DNA of 14,886 nucleotides from Pseudomonadota bacterium. GTDB lineage: Bacteria > Pseudomonadota > Alphaproteobacteria > Micropepsales > Micropepsaceae. The notes beneath the pieces were generated by a model. That model worked only from the letters and a program-made list of their open reading frames with translations. It was not told the origin of the DNA and ran no database searches. This document shows, one piece after another, positions 7,261 to 14,886 of this stretch. How positions within the stretch are numbered: the stretch's first letter is position 1; each line of letters starts with the position of its first letter. The stretch spans positions 1-14,886 of the forward strand of contig JAKBAU010000051.1 in the NCBI GenBank assembly GCA_021808875.1. The letters run 5' to 3'. The position numbers and the translations under genes are program-made.

Positions 7261-9894
7261 TTAGTCCTCGCGGCTGAGAAAAGGACGCTGCCACCAGCCC
7301 TTGCGGGGCGGCTCGGCGTGCTTTGTCTCTGGTGTTAGTGGGGCAGTAGCATCTGCTTTCGCTTGTGCGGTCGGTTCGCTCGGGATCACCGTCGTAAAGG
7401 GTGTGGCTTCGTCCGGTTTGGATGAAAGGCTGTCGTCAACCTCTGATGGTGGCAGCTCGGCGGCAGGCGCAGCGGTGGATGACGATGCGTCTGGCAGCGG
7501 GCTGGTCTCGTGTGCCGGTGCAGTGAGCGACCACTGCGGCGTGGAGGCCGTGTTCGGAGTGATGTCGGGGCCAAATCCCGGCTGCAGGAAGAGCGTATCG
7601 ACCACCGGTCGGCGCGCGATCTCCTCGCCACCGAGATCTTCGGCCTCGCTTGCATCCTCTGCCAGGAATTCACCGGTTTCGGAGGCCGTCTCTGCGCCCG
7701 TGCCTTCTGCAGACTGCTCCCGCCGACCACGGCGCCCGCGACGACGGCGGCGGCGTTTGCGTCGGCCGGCTCCATCGTCGCCCACTGGTGTAACCCCGTC
7801 GCCCTCTGGCGCCACCTCCAGGATCTCGGCCGGGCTTGGCTCAGAGGTCTCATCGGAAAGGCTCTCAGTGGCAGGGCCGGTGGACTCTACACGATCACGC
7901 CCGCGCCGGCGGCGTCGCCGGCGTCGTCCCCCGCCATTTTCGCTCGCGGCTTGTTCGGTGCGACTCTCCACGCTCGCAGCCTCATCGCTAGGGGCTTCCT
8001 CGGGCGCTGGAGCCTGGTAATCAGGGGTCTTGATGACACGCTCACGCTCTTCGGCAACACGCGGCAAGGAGCGTTCGATTTCAAAGTTTCCAGGCGTGAC
8101 CTGGTTGTCCGGCTCGAAGGTGATGGCGACCTGGTAATCGGTCTCAATGCGTGTGAGCTCACGTCGTTTCTGGTTCAGCGTATAGACCGCCACGTCTGTG
8201 GGAACGCGGATGCTCAGCGCGGCGGCGCGCTGCTTCTGGCCTTCCTCCTCCAGTCCGCGCAGCACGCGCAATGCCGTCGACTCCACACTGCGTACGATGC
8301 CCTGACCGGCGCAATGCGGGCAGGGCACAGTCGATCCGGCGATGACCCCTGCGCGTAGCCGCTGGCGCGACATCTCGAGCAGGCCGAACTGACTGATCTT
8401 CCCGATTTGCACCCGTGCCCGATCATTTTTAATGCAGTCACGCAGGCGCTTCTCGACATTGCGATCGTTGCGGGCATCTTCCATGTCGATGAAGTCGATG
8501 ACGATAAGTCCCGCGAGGTCACGCAGCCGCAATTGGCGGGTGATTTCCTCGGCGGCTTCGAGATTGGTCTTGTACGCGGTATCCTCGATGTTGTGTTCGC
8601 GTGTTGCCCGTCCCGAGTTGACGTCGATTGCGACCAGCGCTTCGGTCTGGTTGATCACAATGTATCCGCCAGATTTCAGCGTGACGGTATTGGAGAACAT
8701 CGCGTCGAGCTGGGCTTCAATGTGATGGCGATGGAACAGCGGAACCGAGTCTTTGTACTGTTTTACATTCTTTGCATGGCTGGGCATCAGCATACGCATG
8801 AAGTCTTTGGCGTTGCGGTAACCGTCTTCGCCTTCGACGATGACCTCGCTGACATCCTTGTTATAAAGGTCGCGGATGGCGCGCTTGATGAGATCCCCTT
8901 CTTCATACACACAGGAAGGGGCATTGGACTTGAGAGTCAGCTCGCGTACTGCGTCCCACATCCGCAGCAGATATTCGTAGTCACGCTTGATTTCGAGCTT
9001 GGTCCGGTTGGCGCCGGCAGTACGGATGATGAGTCCCATGCCTTCGGGCAGTTCGAGTGACGCTGCGGCGCTTTTCAGACGCTTGCGATCGACTGCGTTG
9101 GTGATCTTACGCGAAATGCCGCCACCGCGCGGTGTGTTGGGCATCAGAACACAATACCGGCCAGCCAGTGACATATAGGTTGTCAGTGCGGCGCCCTTGT
9201 TGCCGCGTTCTTCCTTGACCACCTGAACCAGCATGACCTGCCGGCGTTTGATCACTTCCTGGATTTTGTAGTGACGTTTGCGTACCCAGCGCTGCGTCGG
9301 GCGTGTGGCGGCAACGCTCGAAGTACCATTATCCTCGGCACTCGTCTCATCGTGTCCAACCGCCTCGTCGCTGTCTTCCCCATCCAGCGAGAGATCTGAC
9401 GGGTCCTGTTCACCACCCAGCATGTCCTCGTCGACATCGGTGCCACTCTCGAGCAGCTCCTCAGTCTCGGCGAGGCCATCTTCGTCAATCTCTGCAAGTG
9501 AATCCGGGGGGGTCTCTTCATCGCCATCGGCGGTGCTTGGTCCGGGACGACGGCGGGTTTTGGCGGTTTCAACCGCCTCGAACTCGTCCTCATTGCGGCG
9601 ACGGGCTTCAGCCTCCTGTTCAGCAAGGAGCGCTTGGCGGTCGGCGATCGGGATCTGGTAGTAATCGGGATGGATTTCGGAGAATGCCAGAAAGCCTTGA
9701 CGATTGCCGCCATATTCGACGAAGGCCGCCTGGAGCGAAGGCTCCACGCGTGTCACCTTGGCGAGATAGATGTTGCCTTTAAGGGGCCGCTTGGCGGCAG
9801 CCTCAAAATCAAATTCTTCGACTTTTTGGCCATCCAGTACGACCACCCGGGTCTCCTCCGGGTGGCTGGCGTCGATCAACATACGCTTGGGCAT
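7261..9894 (-). CDS. rne: Ribonuclease E, degradosome endonuclease and scaffold
   Basis: This 877-residue enzyme cuts single-stranded AU-rich RNA in mRNA decay and rRNA/tRNA maturation. The S1 domain begins at about 37 (LKGNIYLAKVTRVEPSLQAAFVEYG), is interrupted by an acidic insertion (about 92-200), and resumes at RHYKIQEVIKRRQVMLVQVVKEE. The 5'-sensor and DNase I-like parts follow, with catalytic Asp424 (AIDVNSGRAT) and Asp467 (VIDFIDM), and the zinc-link CPHC (525-528). The C-terminal half is disordered: Arg tracts at 657-668 and 711-726, probably RNA-binding, then Pro/Ser/Thr-rich sequence and a final KGWWQRPF. In Caulobacter a GWW motif there binds PNPase (established knowledge). The ATG at 9894 has GGAG 6 bases upstream. 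It converges with the GGT-like gene with 6 bp between stops. Confidence 0.96.
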   Translation of the reverse strand: MPKRMLIDASHPEETRVVVLDGQKVEEFDFEAAAKRPLKGNIYLAKVTRVEPSLQAAFVEYGGNRQGFLAFSEIHPDYYQIPIADRQALLAEQEAEARRRNEDEFEAVETAKTRRRPGPSTADGDEETPPDSLAEIDEDGLAETEELLESGTDVDEDMLGGEQDPSDLSLDGEDSDEAVGHDETSAEDNGTSSVAATRPTQRWVRKRHYKIQEVIKRRQVMLVQVVKEERGNKGAALTTYMSLAGRYCVLMPNTPRGGGISRKITNAVDRKRLKSAAASLELPEGMGLIIRTAGANRTKLEIKRDYEYLLRMWDAVRELTLKSNAPSCVYEEGDLIKRAIRDLYNKDVSEVIVEGEDGYRNAKDFMRMLMPSHAKNVKQYKDSVPLFHRHHIEAQLDAMFSNTVTLKSGGYIVINQTEALVAIDVNSGRATREHNIEDTAYKTNLEAAEEITRQLRLRDLAGLIVIDFIDMEDARNDRNVEKRLRDCIKNDRARVQIGKISQFGLLEMSRQRLRAGVIAGSTVPCPHCAGQGIVRSVESTALRVLRGLEEEGQKQRAAALSIRVPTDVAVYTLNQKRRELTRIETDYQVAITFEPDNQVTPGNFEIERSLPRVAEERERVIKTPDYQAPAPEEAPSDEAASVESRTEQAASENGGGRRRRRRRRGRDRVESTGPATESLSDETSEPSPAEILEVAPEGDGVTPVGDDGAGRRKRRRRRRGRRGRREQSAEGTGAETASETGEFLAEDASEAEDLGGEEIARRPVVDTLFLQPGFGPDITPNTASTPQWSLTAPAHETSPLPDASSSTAAPAAELPPSEVDDSLSSKPDEATPFTTVIPSEPTAQAKADATAPLTPETKHAEPPRKGWWQRPFLSRED

Positions 9895-9913
9895 TTAATT
9901 CTCCGGGCCCTCC

Positions 9914-10007
9914 GCGCGCGGGCATCCCCCGCACACGTATAAACGCGGCAGATGGAGCGGTGAGGCGGACAGGGCGTGTGGTTGGGGTGCGCGAGGAGCC
10001 CGCGCGC
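9914..10007 (-). repeat. 10-bp GC-rich inverted repeat in the presumed rne leader
   Basis: GCGCGCGGGC (9914-9923) and GCCCGCGCGC (9998-10007) are perfect complements 74 bases apart. On the rne transcript they could close a long stem about 10 bases upstream of the GGAG ribosome binding site. E. coli rne is autoregulated through structure in its leader, so a regulatory role is possible, but GC bias also makes such repeats easier to find. Confidence 0.45.
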
Positions 10008-10055
10008 CGGGGCTGAGCCTCGGTCTGCGTCGTAAGGGTCCAAGCGGTGCGGGTC

Positions 10056-10086
10056 ATTGTAAATTCACGTTTTCGGCAGGCGCCAA
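10056..10086 (-). promoter_or_regulatory. Weak candidate promoter for rne
   Basis: On the minus strand TTGGCG (10086-10081) is followed after 19 bases by TACAAT (10061-10056). The boxes are fair but the spacing is long. It would give an rne leader of about 155 bases that includes the inverted repeat. Confidence 0.22.
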
Positions 10087-10346
10087 TCGCCCGCTGGGTC
10101 ATCCTGCCATCCCAGCATCACCGAGATCTAGAACCGGCTAAACAGTCGGCCCTGCCGTCGGGCGGCCAGGTGTCGCAGGATTGGGGGGGCCTTCAACGTC
10201 TAGCCCGATGCCGCTCCCGCTGCGACAAAGCAGTAGGGGTATCTTTAGGTATTCCATTGCCCGACGACAAGTGGCTCGGACGGATTCATTCAAATTCCTG
10301 CATATGCTAACGAAACGTAAATGTTTTGGGGGTCAGTTTACCTTAC

Positions 10347-11867
10347 ATGGATAAAGCAGCGATTCGAATCTGGGCACGAAGGCTGACTTTTGTTGCTGCG
10401 GTCAGTCTGGGTGGGCGGGTCGCTGCCCACCCGATCATGGTGCCCACCCCAAGGCCTGAGCCGTTTCGCCTGGGTGGCGGCGGGGTGCAGCCGGGGGCGG
10501 TTGTGACCCCGATATCCCGTCCGGAGGTGCGCGCGCCGTCAGCTGCTCCACCGGGAACGCTGCCCGGGATTGCGACGCCGAGCCCCCGGCCTTCACTGCA
10601 GGGGCAGATGGCAGCGGCGCCCGAGCAGTCACCGGCACCGCCTCCGGCAGGTAATCCTGCCCCCTCCATGGCTGATGAACCGGTCGTTCTGGGGGCACGG
10701 GTTGGGCTTCACGGGGAGCGCACCCGCTTTGTCGTTGAGCTGTCGGACCCGATCAAGGTTCATATTTTCACTCTTGCGGATCCCGACCGCCTGATCATCG
10801 ACATGCCGCAGGTACTTTGGAAGTTGCGTGGCCCGCCCAGCCATGGGCTCGGCGCTGTTCGTACCTGGCGCTACGGGCTGTTTCGGCCCGGAAATGCGCG
10901 CTTTGTGCTGGATCTTCGCCAGCCTATTCGGCTCGCTGAGCCGCTCGTCCTGCCTCCGGAAGACGGTTATGGCTACCGGCTTGTTCTTGACATGTACCCA
11001 ACCTCGCAGGCGGTGTTCGATAAAACCGCAGGCTGGCCAGCTGATCTGCGCGCCCGCGAGGAGGCTGCGGCCATGCTGGCGTCCATGGCTCCGCCTCCGG
11101 TGGTGACGCTCCAGCCATGGGCCAGGCGCCGGCGGCGCAAGGTCATTGTCATCGACCCCGGCCATGGCGGGATCGATTCGGGCACGATCGGGGTGACGGG
11201 TCTCGAAGAAAAGAACGTGGTGCTCGCCGTGGGGCTCAAGCTTGCCAAAATGCTCCGTGCCCGCGGTTACAAGGTGTTCATGACCCGTACGACGGATGTT
11301 TTTGTGCCGCTGTACCAGCGCGCGCCCTTCGCCCTTCGCCACCATGCCGATCTGATGATTTCGCTACACGCCAATTCCAATCCGGATCCAAAAATCGCGG
11401 GTGCATCGATCTACACCCTTTCCGAAAAGGGCTCGAACAAGGAGGCTGCCGCCCTGGCCCGCAAGGAAAACCGGTCCGATATCGTCGCTGGGATTGACTT
11501 GCCCAAGGACGATTCGTCAGTTGCCTCAATCCTGATCGATCTGGCGCAAAGAAATACAATGAATCAATCGATTAGTTTTGCGCATGGCGCCCTCCAGCAA
11601 TTGGCAAAGATCACCGACATCTTGCATCCGGATCCCGCGCGCTCCGCCAATTTTGTGGTTCTGCGCTCTCCAGTTGTTCCTTCGGTCCTGATCGAAATGG
11701 GATATCTCTCCAATCCTTATGATTGCCACCAAATGGCCACTTCGGTCTGGCGTAATCGCGTGGCAAAGGCTATTGCCGACGCCGTCGATCGCCATTTCGC
11801 CCCGCATCCGGGCAATACACCGATCGCCGCGCGCAGTCCTGTGCGGCTCAACCGACCGGTGGAGTAG
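10347..11867 (+). CDS. amiC: Periplasmic N-acetylmuramoyl-L-alanine amidase with AMIN domain
   Basis: This 506-residue zinc amidase removes stem peptides from peptidoglycan during cell separation. An N-terminal signal (1-28, RRLTFVAAVSLGGRVAAHP) precedes a Pro/Ala-rich linker (about 31-112) that repeats a TPxxRP-like unit. The AMIN domain (about 113-220) targets the protein to the septum or wall. The Amidase_3 domain (about 265-485) has VIDPGHGG with zinc ligand His273, Glu288 (EEKN), His341 (SLHAN) and catalytic Glu450 (VLIEMGYLSN). An arginine cluster ARRRRRK lies just before the catalytic domain. I chose the ATG at 10347 because it opens directly into the signal; the frame also opens at TTG 10326 without a ribosome binding site, and even the chosen start has only GGGGG at a long distance. 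It is followed after 59 bp by mrcA, in probable operon. Confidence 0.94.
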   Translation: MDKAAIRIWARRLTFVAAVSLGGRVAAHPIMVPTPRPEPFRLGGGGVQPGAVVTPISRPEVRAPSAAPPGTLPGIATPSPRPSLQGQMAAAPEQSPAPPPAGNPAPSMADEPVVLGARVGLHGERTRFVVELSDPIKVHIFTLADPDRLIIDMPQVLWKLRGPPSHGLGAVRTWRYGLFRPGNARFVLDLRQPIRLAEPLVLPPEDGYGYRLVLDMYPTSQAVFDKTAGWPADLRAREEAAAMLASMAPPPVVTLQPWARRRRRKVIVIDPGHGGIDSGTIGVTGLEEKNVVLAVGLKLAKMLRARGYKVFMTRTTDVFVPLYQRAPFALRHHADLMISLHANSNPDPKIAGASIYTLSEKGSNKEAAALARKENRSDIVAGIDLPKDDSSVASILIDLAQRNTMNQSISFAHGALQQLAKITDILHPDPARSANFVVLRSPVVPSVLIEMGYLSNPYDCHQMATSVWRNRVAKAIADAVDRHFAPHPGNTPIAARSPVRLNRPVE

Positions 11868-11892
11868 GCAAGATCTTGGCGATGGAACCAGG

Positions 11893-11907
11893 TACCCTCC
11901 AAGGGTA
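11893..11907 (+). repeat. Small hairpin between amiC and mrcA
   Basis: TACCCT (11893-11898) and AGGGTA (11902-11907) pair around a 3-base loop, 20 bases upstream of the mrcA start. No T-run follows, so it is probably not a strong terminator; it could tune read-through or mRNA stability, or be chance. Confidence 0.3.
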
Positions 11908-11926
11908 GCGACAGTAAGGGTTAGGT

Positions 11927-14323
11927 ATGGCGCGTAAAATCTGGGTGACACTCGGCATGGTGGCGGGCACGCTTTTGGTCGCCGGCTTCGTCGTGCTTGG
12001 CATCTACGTCTACCTGGTGACGCGCGATCTGCCCAGCATCCAGTCCCTAAAGAACTACAATCCCCCCGTCACCACGCGGGTTTATGCATCAAATGGCACA
12101 GTCATTGGCGAATATGCGCGTCAACGGCGGGTCTTCGTACCAATCGCGTTCGTCCCGCGCCGGGTCATCGACGCCTTCATTTCTGCCGAGGACAAGAATT
12201 TCTATACGCAACCAGGCATTGATCTTGGCCGCATCCTGCGTGCGGGCATAAAGGATATTGGCCTGGTTCTGGAAGGGCGCCGGCCACAGGGTGCCTCGAC
12301 CATCACCCAGCAGGTTGCCCGTAATTTCCTGCTCAATGACCAGCTGCGTCTCAGTCGCAAGGTCCGCGAAGCCATCCTCGCTATTCGCATTGATGCCACC
12401 TACCCCAAGGACAAAATCCTAGAGCTTTATCTCAACGAGATCTTCCTCGGCGAAAATTCGTATGGCGTCGCCGCGGCAGCGCTCAACTATTTTGGCAAGT
12501 CGCTTGATCAGCTGTCGATTGCTGACTGTGCCTTTCTGGCTTCTCTGCCACGTTCTCCCACGCATTATGATCCACGCTTCCACCATGCTGCGGCGCTGGC
12601 GCGACGCAACTGGGTGATCGGCCAGATGGAATCCAATGGCTATATCACCGCGGCACAGGCGCGCCAGGCGATCGCGCAGCCGCTGATCACCCAGACCCGC
12701 GCGCTTGGAGCCCAAACCGAAGACGCCCAGTATTTTGTGGAAGAAGTGCGACGCTGGCTCTACGCCAAGTATGGCGGACGCAAGCTTTATAATGCCGGTC
12801 TGCAAGTCCGCTCGACGCTGGATACGCGCCTGCAGAACTACGCGGTCAATGCCCTGAGAGCCGGCTTGGTAAGTTATGACCGCCGCCATGGTTGGCGCGG
12901 TGCCATCAGTCACGTCGATGTGCAGGGAAACTGGACAGCTGCGCTTGAGGCGCTCGGCAATCACTCCGGAATTGAAAGCTGGCAGGTTGCGGCTGTGCTC
13001 GGCTATGGCTCCAACCGGTCGGTCCGCATCGGTCTCGATAACGGCACGACCGGAATCATACCATTCGCCGAGCTCAAATGGGCGCGTAAGGAATACAAGA
13101 ATGGTGGCGTGGGCCCAGTACCAACCTTGCCTCAGCAGGTGGTCAAGGTCGGCGACGTGGTTTATGTCGAGGCCGAGAATGCGCAGCGTGCGATCTATGG
13201 CCTGCGGCAAGTGCCTGAGGTCAATGGCGCCATCGTCGTGATGGATCCGCATACCGGTCGGGTTCTGGCGATGTCCGGTGGCTTCTCCTATGCCTCCAGC
13301 CAGTTTGATCGCGCCATGCAGGCCGAACGCCAGCCTGGGTCATCGTTCAAGCCGTTTGTTTATGCAACCGCGCTTGAGAATGGATATACGCCCGCAAGTG
13401 AAGTGCTTGATGGACCAGTGTCGTTTCCTCAGGGGCCGGGTCTGCCGATGTGGACACCCAAGAATTACGACCCAACCTTTCTTGGAATGACGACATTGCG
13501 GCGTGGGCTGGAGCTGTCCCGCAACCTACTGACAATCCGTCTTGCCCATGATGTTGGCATGGAGAAGATCATCGCAACCGCCGAGCGTTTCGGGGTCTAT
13601 GACCACATGCCCGACTATCTGTCCAATGCGCTGGGTGCACAGGACACGACGTTGATGCGGATGGTCACGGGCTATTCCGAATTCGTCAATGGCGGCAAGA
13701 AGGTTACCGCAACGCTGATTGATCGCATTCAGAACCGGTATGGCATGACCATCTATCGCCACGACAACCGACCGTGTCCGGGCTGCAATGCGCCGTGGCA
13801 AGGCCAATCTGAGCCGCTGCTGCCAGACACCCGCAAGCAATTGATCGATCCGCAGACCGCCTATCAGATCGTCTACATGCTTCAAGGCGTTGTTCAGCGC
13901 GGCACCGGCATCGCAATCAGCGTGCTCAAATGGCCGTTGGCAGGGAAGACCGGAACCTCTAACCAGGCCAAGGACGCCTGGTTTGTTGGCTTTTCGCCGG
14001 ACCTGACCTGTGGCGTCTATGTGGGTTTCGATAACCCGCACAGTCTTGGCTATAACGAGCAAGGTGCAACGGTTGCCGCACCGATCTTCCGTGATTTCAT
14101 GCGTGATGCACTGCAGGGCGTTCCTCCAACCCCCTTCCGGGTTCCTCCTGGCATTGATTTTGAGACGGTGGATCACGATTCCGGCAAGCCGGTACCGCCG
14201 GGTACGCCTGGGAGTATCCTCGAGGCGTTTAAGGCCGGTACCGAGCCCAATCTGGCAGCAGTGGTGGGCAAGGCGAAGAAGCCGGTTGCCAAAGTCGGTA
14301 AGGGAACTGGCGGTCTTTATTGA
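11927..14323 (+). CDS. mrcA: Penicillin-binding protein 1A, bifunctional glycosyltransferase/transpeptidase
   Basis: This 798-residue inner-membrane enzyme polymerises lipid II and crosslinks the strands in the periplasm. A single membrane anchor lies at about 8-31. The GT51 domain (about 55-230) has SAEDKNFY with catalytic Glu88, QGASTITQQVARN (121-133), RKVREAILA (144-152) and LELYLNEIFLG (165-175). An OB-like insertion (about 318-420) follows, as in PBP1A. The transpeptidase domain has the SxxK serine Ser472 (GSSFKP), SRN (531-533) and KTGT (674-677). Two departures: the conserved His in the ED-x-x-F-x-x-H motif is Gln95 (FYTQPGID), and a CPGC pair (617-620) lies in the transpeptidase domain. 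The ATG is preceded by AAGGGTTAGGT. Downstream of amiC; in many alphaproteobacteria prfB follows, but here a TonB-domain gene does. Confidence 0.95.
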   Translation: MARKIWVTLGMVAGTLLVAGFVVLGIYVYLVTRDLPSIQSLKNYNPPVTTRVYASNGTVIGEYARQRRVFVPIAFVPRRVIDAFISAEDKNFYTQPGIDLGRILRAGIKDIGLVLEGRRPQGASTITQQVARNFLLNDQLRLSRKVREAILAIRIDATYPKDKILELYLNEIFLGENSYGVAAAALNYFGKSLDQLSIADCAFLASLPRSPTHYDPRFHHAAALARRNWVIGQMESNGYITAAQARQAIAQPLITQTRALGAQTEDAQYFVEEVRRWLYAKYGGRKLYNAGLQVRSTLDTRLQNYAVNALRAGLVSYDRRHGWRGAISHVDVQGNWTAALEALGNHSGIESWQVAAVLGYGSNRSVRIGLDNGTTGIIPFAELKWARKEYKNGGVGPVPTLPQQVVKVGDVVYVEAENAQRAIYGLRQVPEVNGAIVVMDPHTGRVLAMSGGFSYASSQFDRAMQAERQPGSSFKPFVYATALENGYTPASEVLDGPVSFPQGPGLPMWTPKNYDPTFLGMTTLRRGLELSRNLLTIRLAHDVGMEKIIATAERFGVYDHMPDYLSNALGAQDTTLMRMVTGYSEFVNGGKKVTATLIDRIQNRYGMTIYRHDNRPCPGCNAPWQGQSEPLLPDTRKQLIDPQTAYQIVYMLQGVVQRGTGIAISVLKWPLAGKTGTSNQAKDAWFVGFSPDLTCGVYVGFDNPHSLGYNEQGATVAAPIFRDFMRDALQGVPPTPFRVPPGIDFETVDHDSGKPVPPGTPGSILEAFKAGTEPNLAAVVGKAKKPVAKVGKGTGGLY

Positions 14324-14359
14324 CGGTTCTGGGAAGAGTAATCGAGTGTCTCTGGCACG

Positions 14360-14379
14360 GTGCCCATTTGCCTGGGCGC
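14360..14379 (+). repeat. Weak hairpin after mrcA
   Basis: GTGCCCA (14360-14366) and TGGGCGC (14373-14379) can form a 7-bp stem with one G-U pair and a 6-base loop, 37 bases after the mrcA stop. No T-tract follows. It may reduce read-through into the next gene or be chance. Confidence 0.25.
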
Positions 14380-14425
14380 TCCCCCGGTCTATCATCGCCT
14401 CGGCAGCTTGGAGGACATGCGCCAG

Positions 14426-14815
14426 ATGCAGGGTATGAGCAAAATTGCCATGGGAGCAGCCTTGCTGCTGTTTACTCCAGTGCTGGCGGTTCAGGCTGGC
14501 GGTGGCGGTGCTCCGGCGCGCGTCAATGCCCAGTTTCCGGCACAGGTAATCTATCCAAAGTCGGCGCAGATCGCTGGCGAAGCTGGTGTGGTCGAGGTGG
14601 CGCTGCTGGTTAATTCCGATGGTCAGGCGCAGACGACGTATCGGATCATCAAGTCGTCAGGTCATGCCGACCTGGACACAGCGGCCTTACAGTCGGCGAT
14701 GAACTGGCATTATGTTCCCGCGCACAACGCCGCCGGTGATCCGACTTGGGGCTGGGTTTACCTCAAGATCAATTATCATCTGCCTGCCGGTAAGCCGTCC
14801 TTGCCGGCGCACTGA
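14426..14815 (+). CDS. Small exported protein with a TonB C-terminal domain
   Basis: This 129-residue protein has an N-terminal hydrophobic segment, MSKIAMGAALLLFTPVLAVQAG (4-25), that reads as a cleavable signal, a short Gly/Ala spacer, and then a TonB C-terminal-like domain (about 40-119): YPKSAQIAGEAGVVEVALLVNSDG, then IIKSSGHADLDTAAL and a final KINYHLP strand. It lacks the Pro-rich periplasmic spacer of a true TonB, so energy transduction is unlikely; similar stand-alone domains are common and mostly uncharacterised. Start choice is uncertain between ATG codons at 14417, 14426 and 14435; GGAGG at 14410-14414 favours 14426 by spacing (11 bases). It follows mrcA by 102 bp on the same strand. 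Confidence 0.8.
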   Translation: MQGMSKIAMGAALLLFTPVLAVQAGGGGAPARVNAQFPAQVIYPKSAQIAGEAGVVEVALLVNSDGQAQTTYRIIKSSGHADLDTAALQSAMNWHYVPAHNAAGDPTWGWVYLKINYHLPAGKPSLPAH

Positions 14816-14826
14816 TTGCAGGGCGC

Positions 14827-14871
14827 CTCCGGCTGCTCTACAACCTGCCGCTCCTGGGACCACAGCCGGAG
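14827..14871. repeat. Inverted repeat downstream of the TonB-domain gene
   Basis: CTCCGGCTG (14827-14835) and CAGCCGGAG (14863-14871) are perfect complements around a 27-base loop, starting 12 bases after the stop codon. It may be a terminator-like stem, though the loop is long and no T-run is seen before the window ends. Confidence 0.35.
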
Positions 14872-14886
14872 CCGACAGAAATAGCA

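Larger units (their letters stand above)
9895..10346. other. Non-coding region between divergent rne and amiC
   Basis: This 452-bp gap separates two start codons. The rne-proximal part (9900-10030) is very GC-rich and contains the inverted repeat listed separately. The amiC-proximal part (about 10230-10346) is AT-richer, with a TATGCT (10303-10308) that could be a -10 box but no good -35 partner. Open frames here are short, on both strands, and have no recognisable protein content. I see no tRNA or known riboswitch. An alphaproteobacterial small RNA could hide here but nothing shows it. Confidence 0.6.

Noticed and set aside
7301..8358. Two long plus-strand open frames opposite the rne C-terminal tail
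   Set aside because: Their Ser/Arg/Ala-rich low-complexity products mirror the GC-rich disordered tail of RNase E; no start signals or family features.
9809..10102. Open frame on the minus strand across the rne leader (97 codons)
   Set aside because: It overlaps the rne start out of frame, has Arg/Pro/Gly-rich composition typical of GC-rich non-coding DNA and no homology I recognise.
13526..14395. Long open frame antisense to mrcA (289 codons, minus strand), with another at 12419-13252
   Set aside because: Both lie inside a complete PBP1A gene with all motifs, show no recognisable protein family and reflect codon bias of the true strand.

Overview
The window looks like chromosomal housekeeping DNA from an alphaproteobacterium. 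The clues are roughly 60% GC by eye, an aroQ-accB-accC order, an RNase E whose S1 domain is split by a long acidic insertion and whose C-terminus carries a GWW motif, and an rne / amiC-mrcA arrangement. I cannot place it in a family. I see no mobile element, CRISPR array, tRNA or rRNA.

Left part (1-3450). A minus-strand operon reads aroQ (type II dehydroquinase, TTG start), accB and accC (biotin carrier and biotin carboxylase of acetyl-CoA carboxylase), with tight coupling: an ATGA overlap, then a 1-bp gap. A probable further gene, perhaps aat, begins at the extreme left edge. Divergent from aroQ is a single-chain ThiS-ThiG thiamin thiazole protein. It ends facing the next minus-strand operon, with a small hairpin between the stop codons.

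Middle (3450-9894). A minus-strand pair encodes a secreted M48 metalloprotease with a TPR-like C-terminal region (BepA type, TTG start with a strong ribosome binding site) and an exported DsbA-like thioredoxin-fold protein. Together they suggest envelope protein quality control and disulfide chemistry. Divergent from them is a lipoprotein with the gamma-glutamyltransferase fold signature but eroded catalytic positions. It converges, with only 6 bp between stops, on rne, the scaffold endonuclease of the RNA degradosome.

Right part (9895-14886). A 452-bp gap separates rne from the divergent amiC-mrcA pair, and holds a GC-rich inverted repeat in the presumed rne leader. The pair encodes a periplasmic N-acetylmuramoyl-L-alanine amidase, which cuts peptidoglycan, and the bifunctional synthase PBP1A, which builds it. 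A small exported protein consisting essentially of a TonB C-terminal domain follows.

No unknown multi-gene system is evident. The best leads are the degenerate GGT-like lipoprotein, the ThiS-ThiG fusion with its buried diglycine, the rne leader stem, and the minimal TonB-domain protein after mrcA.
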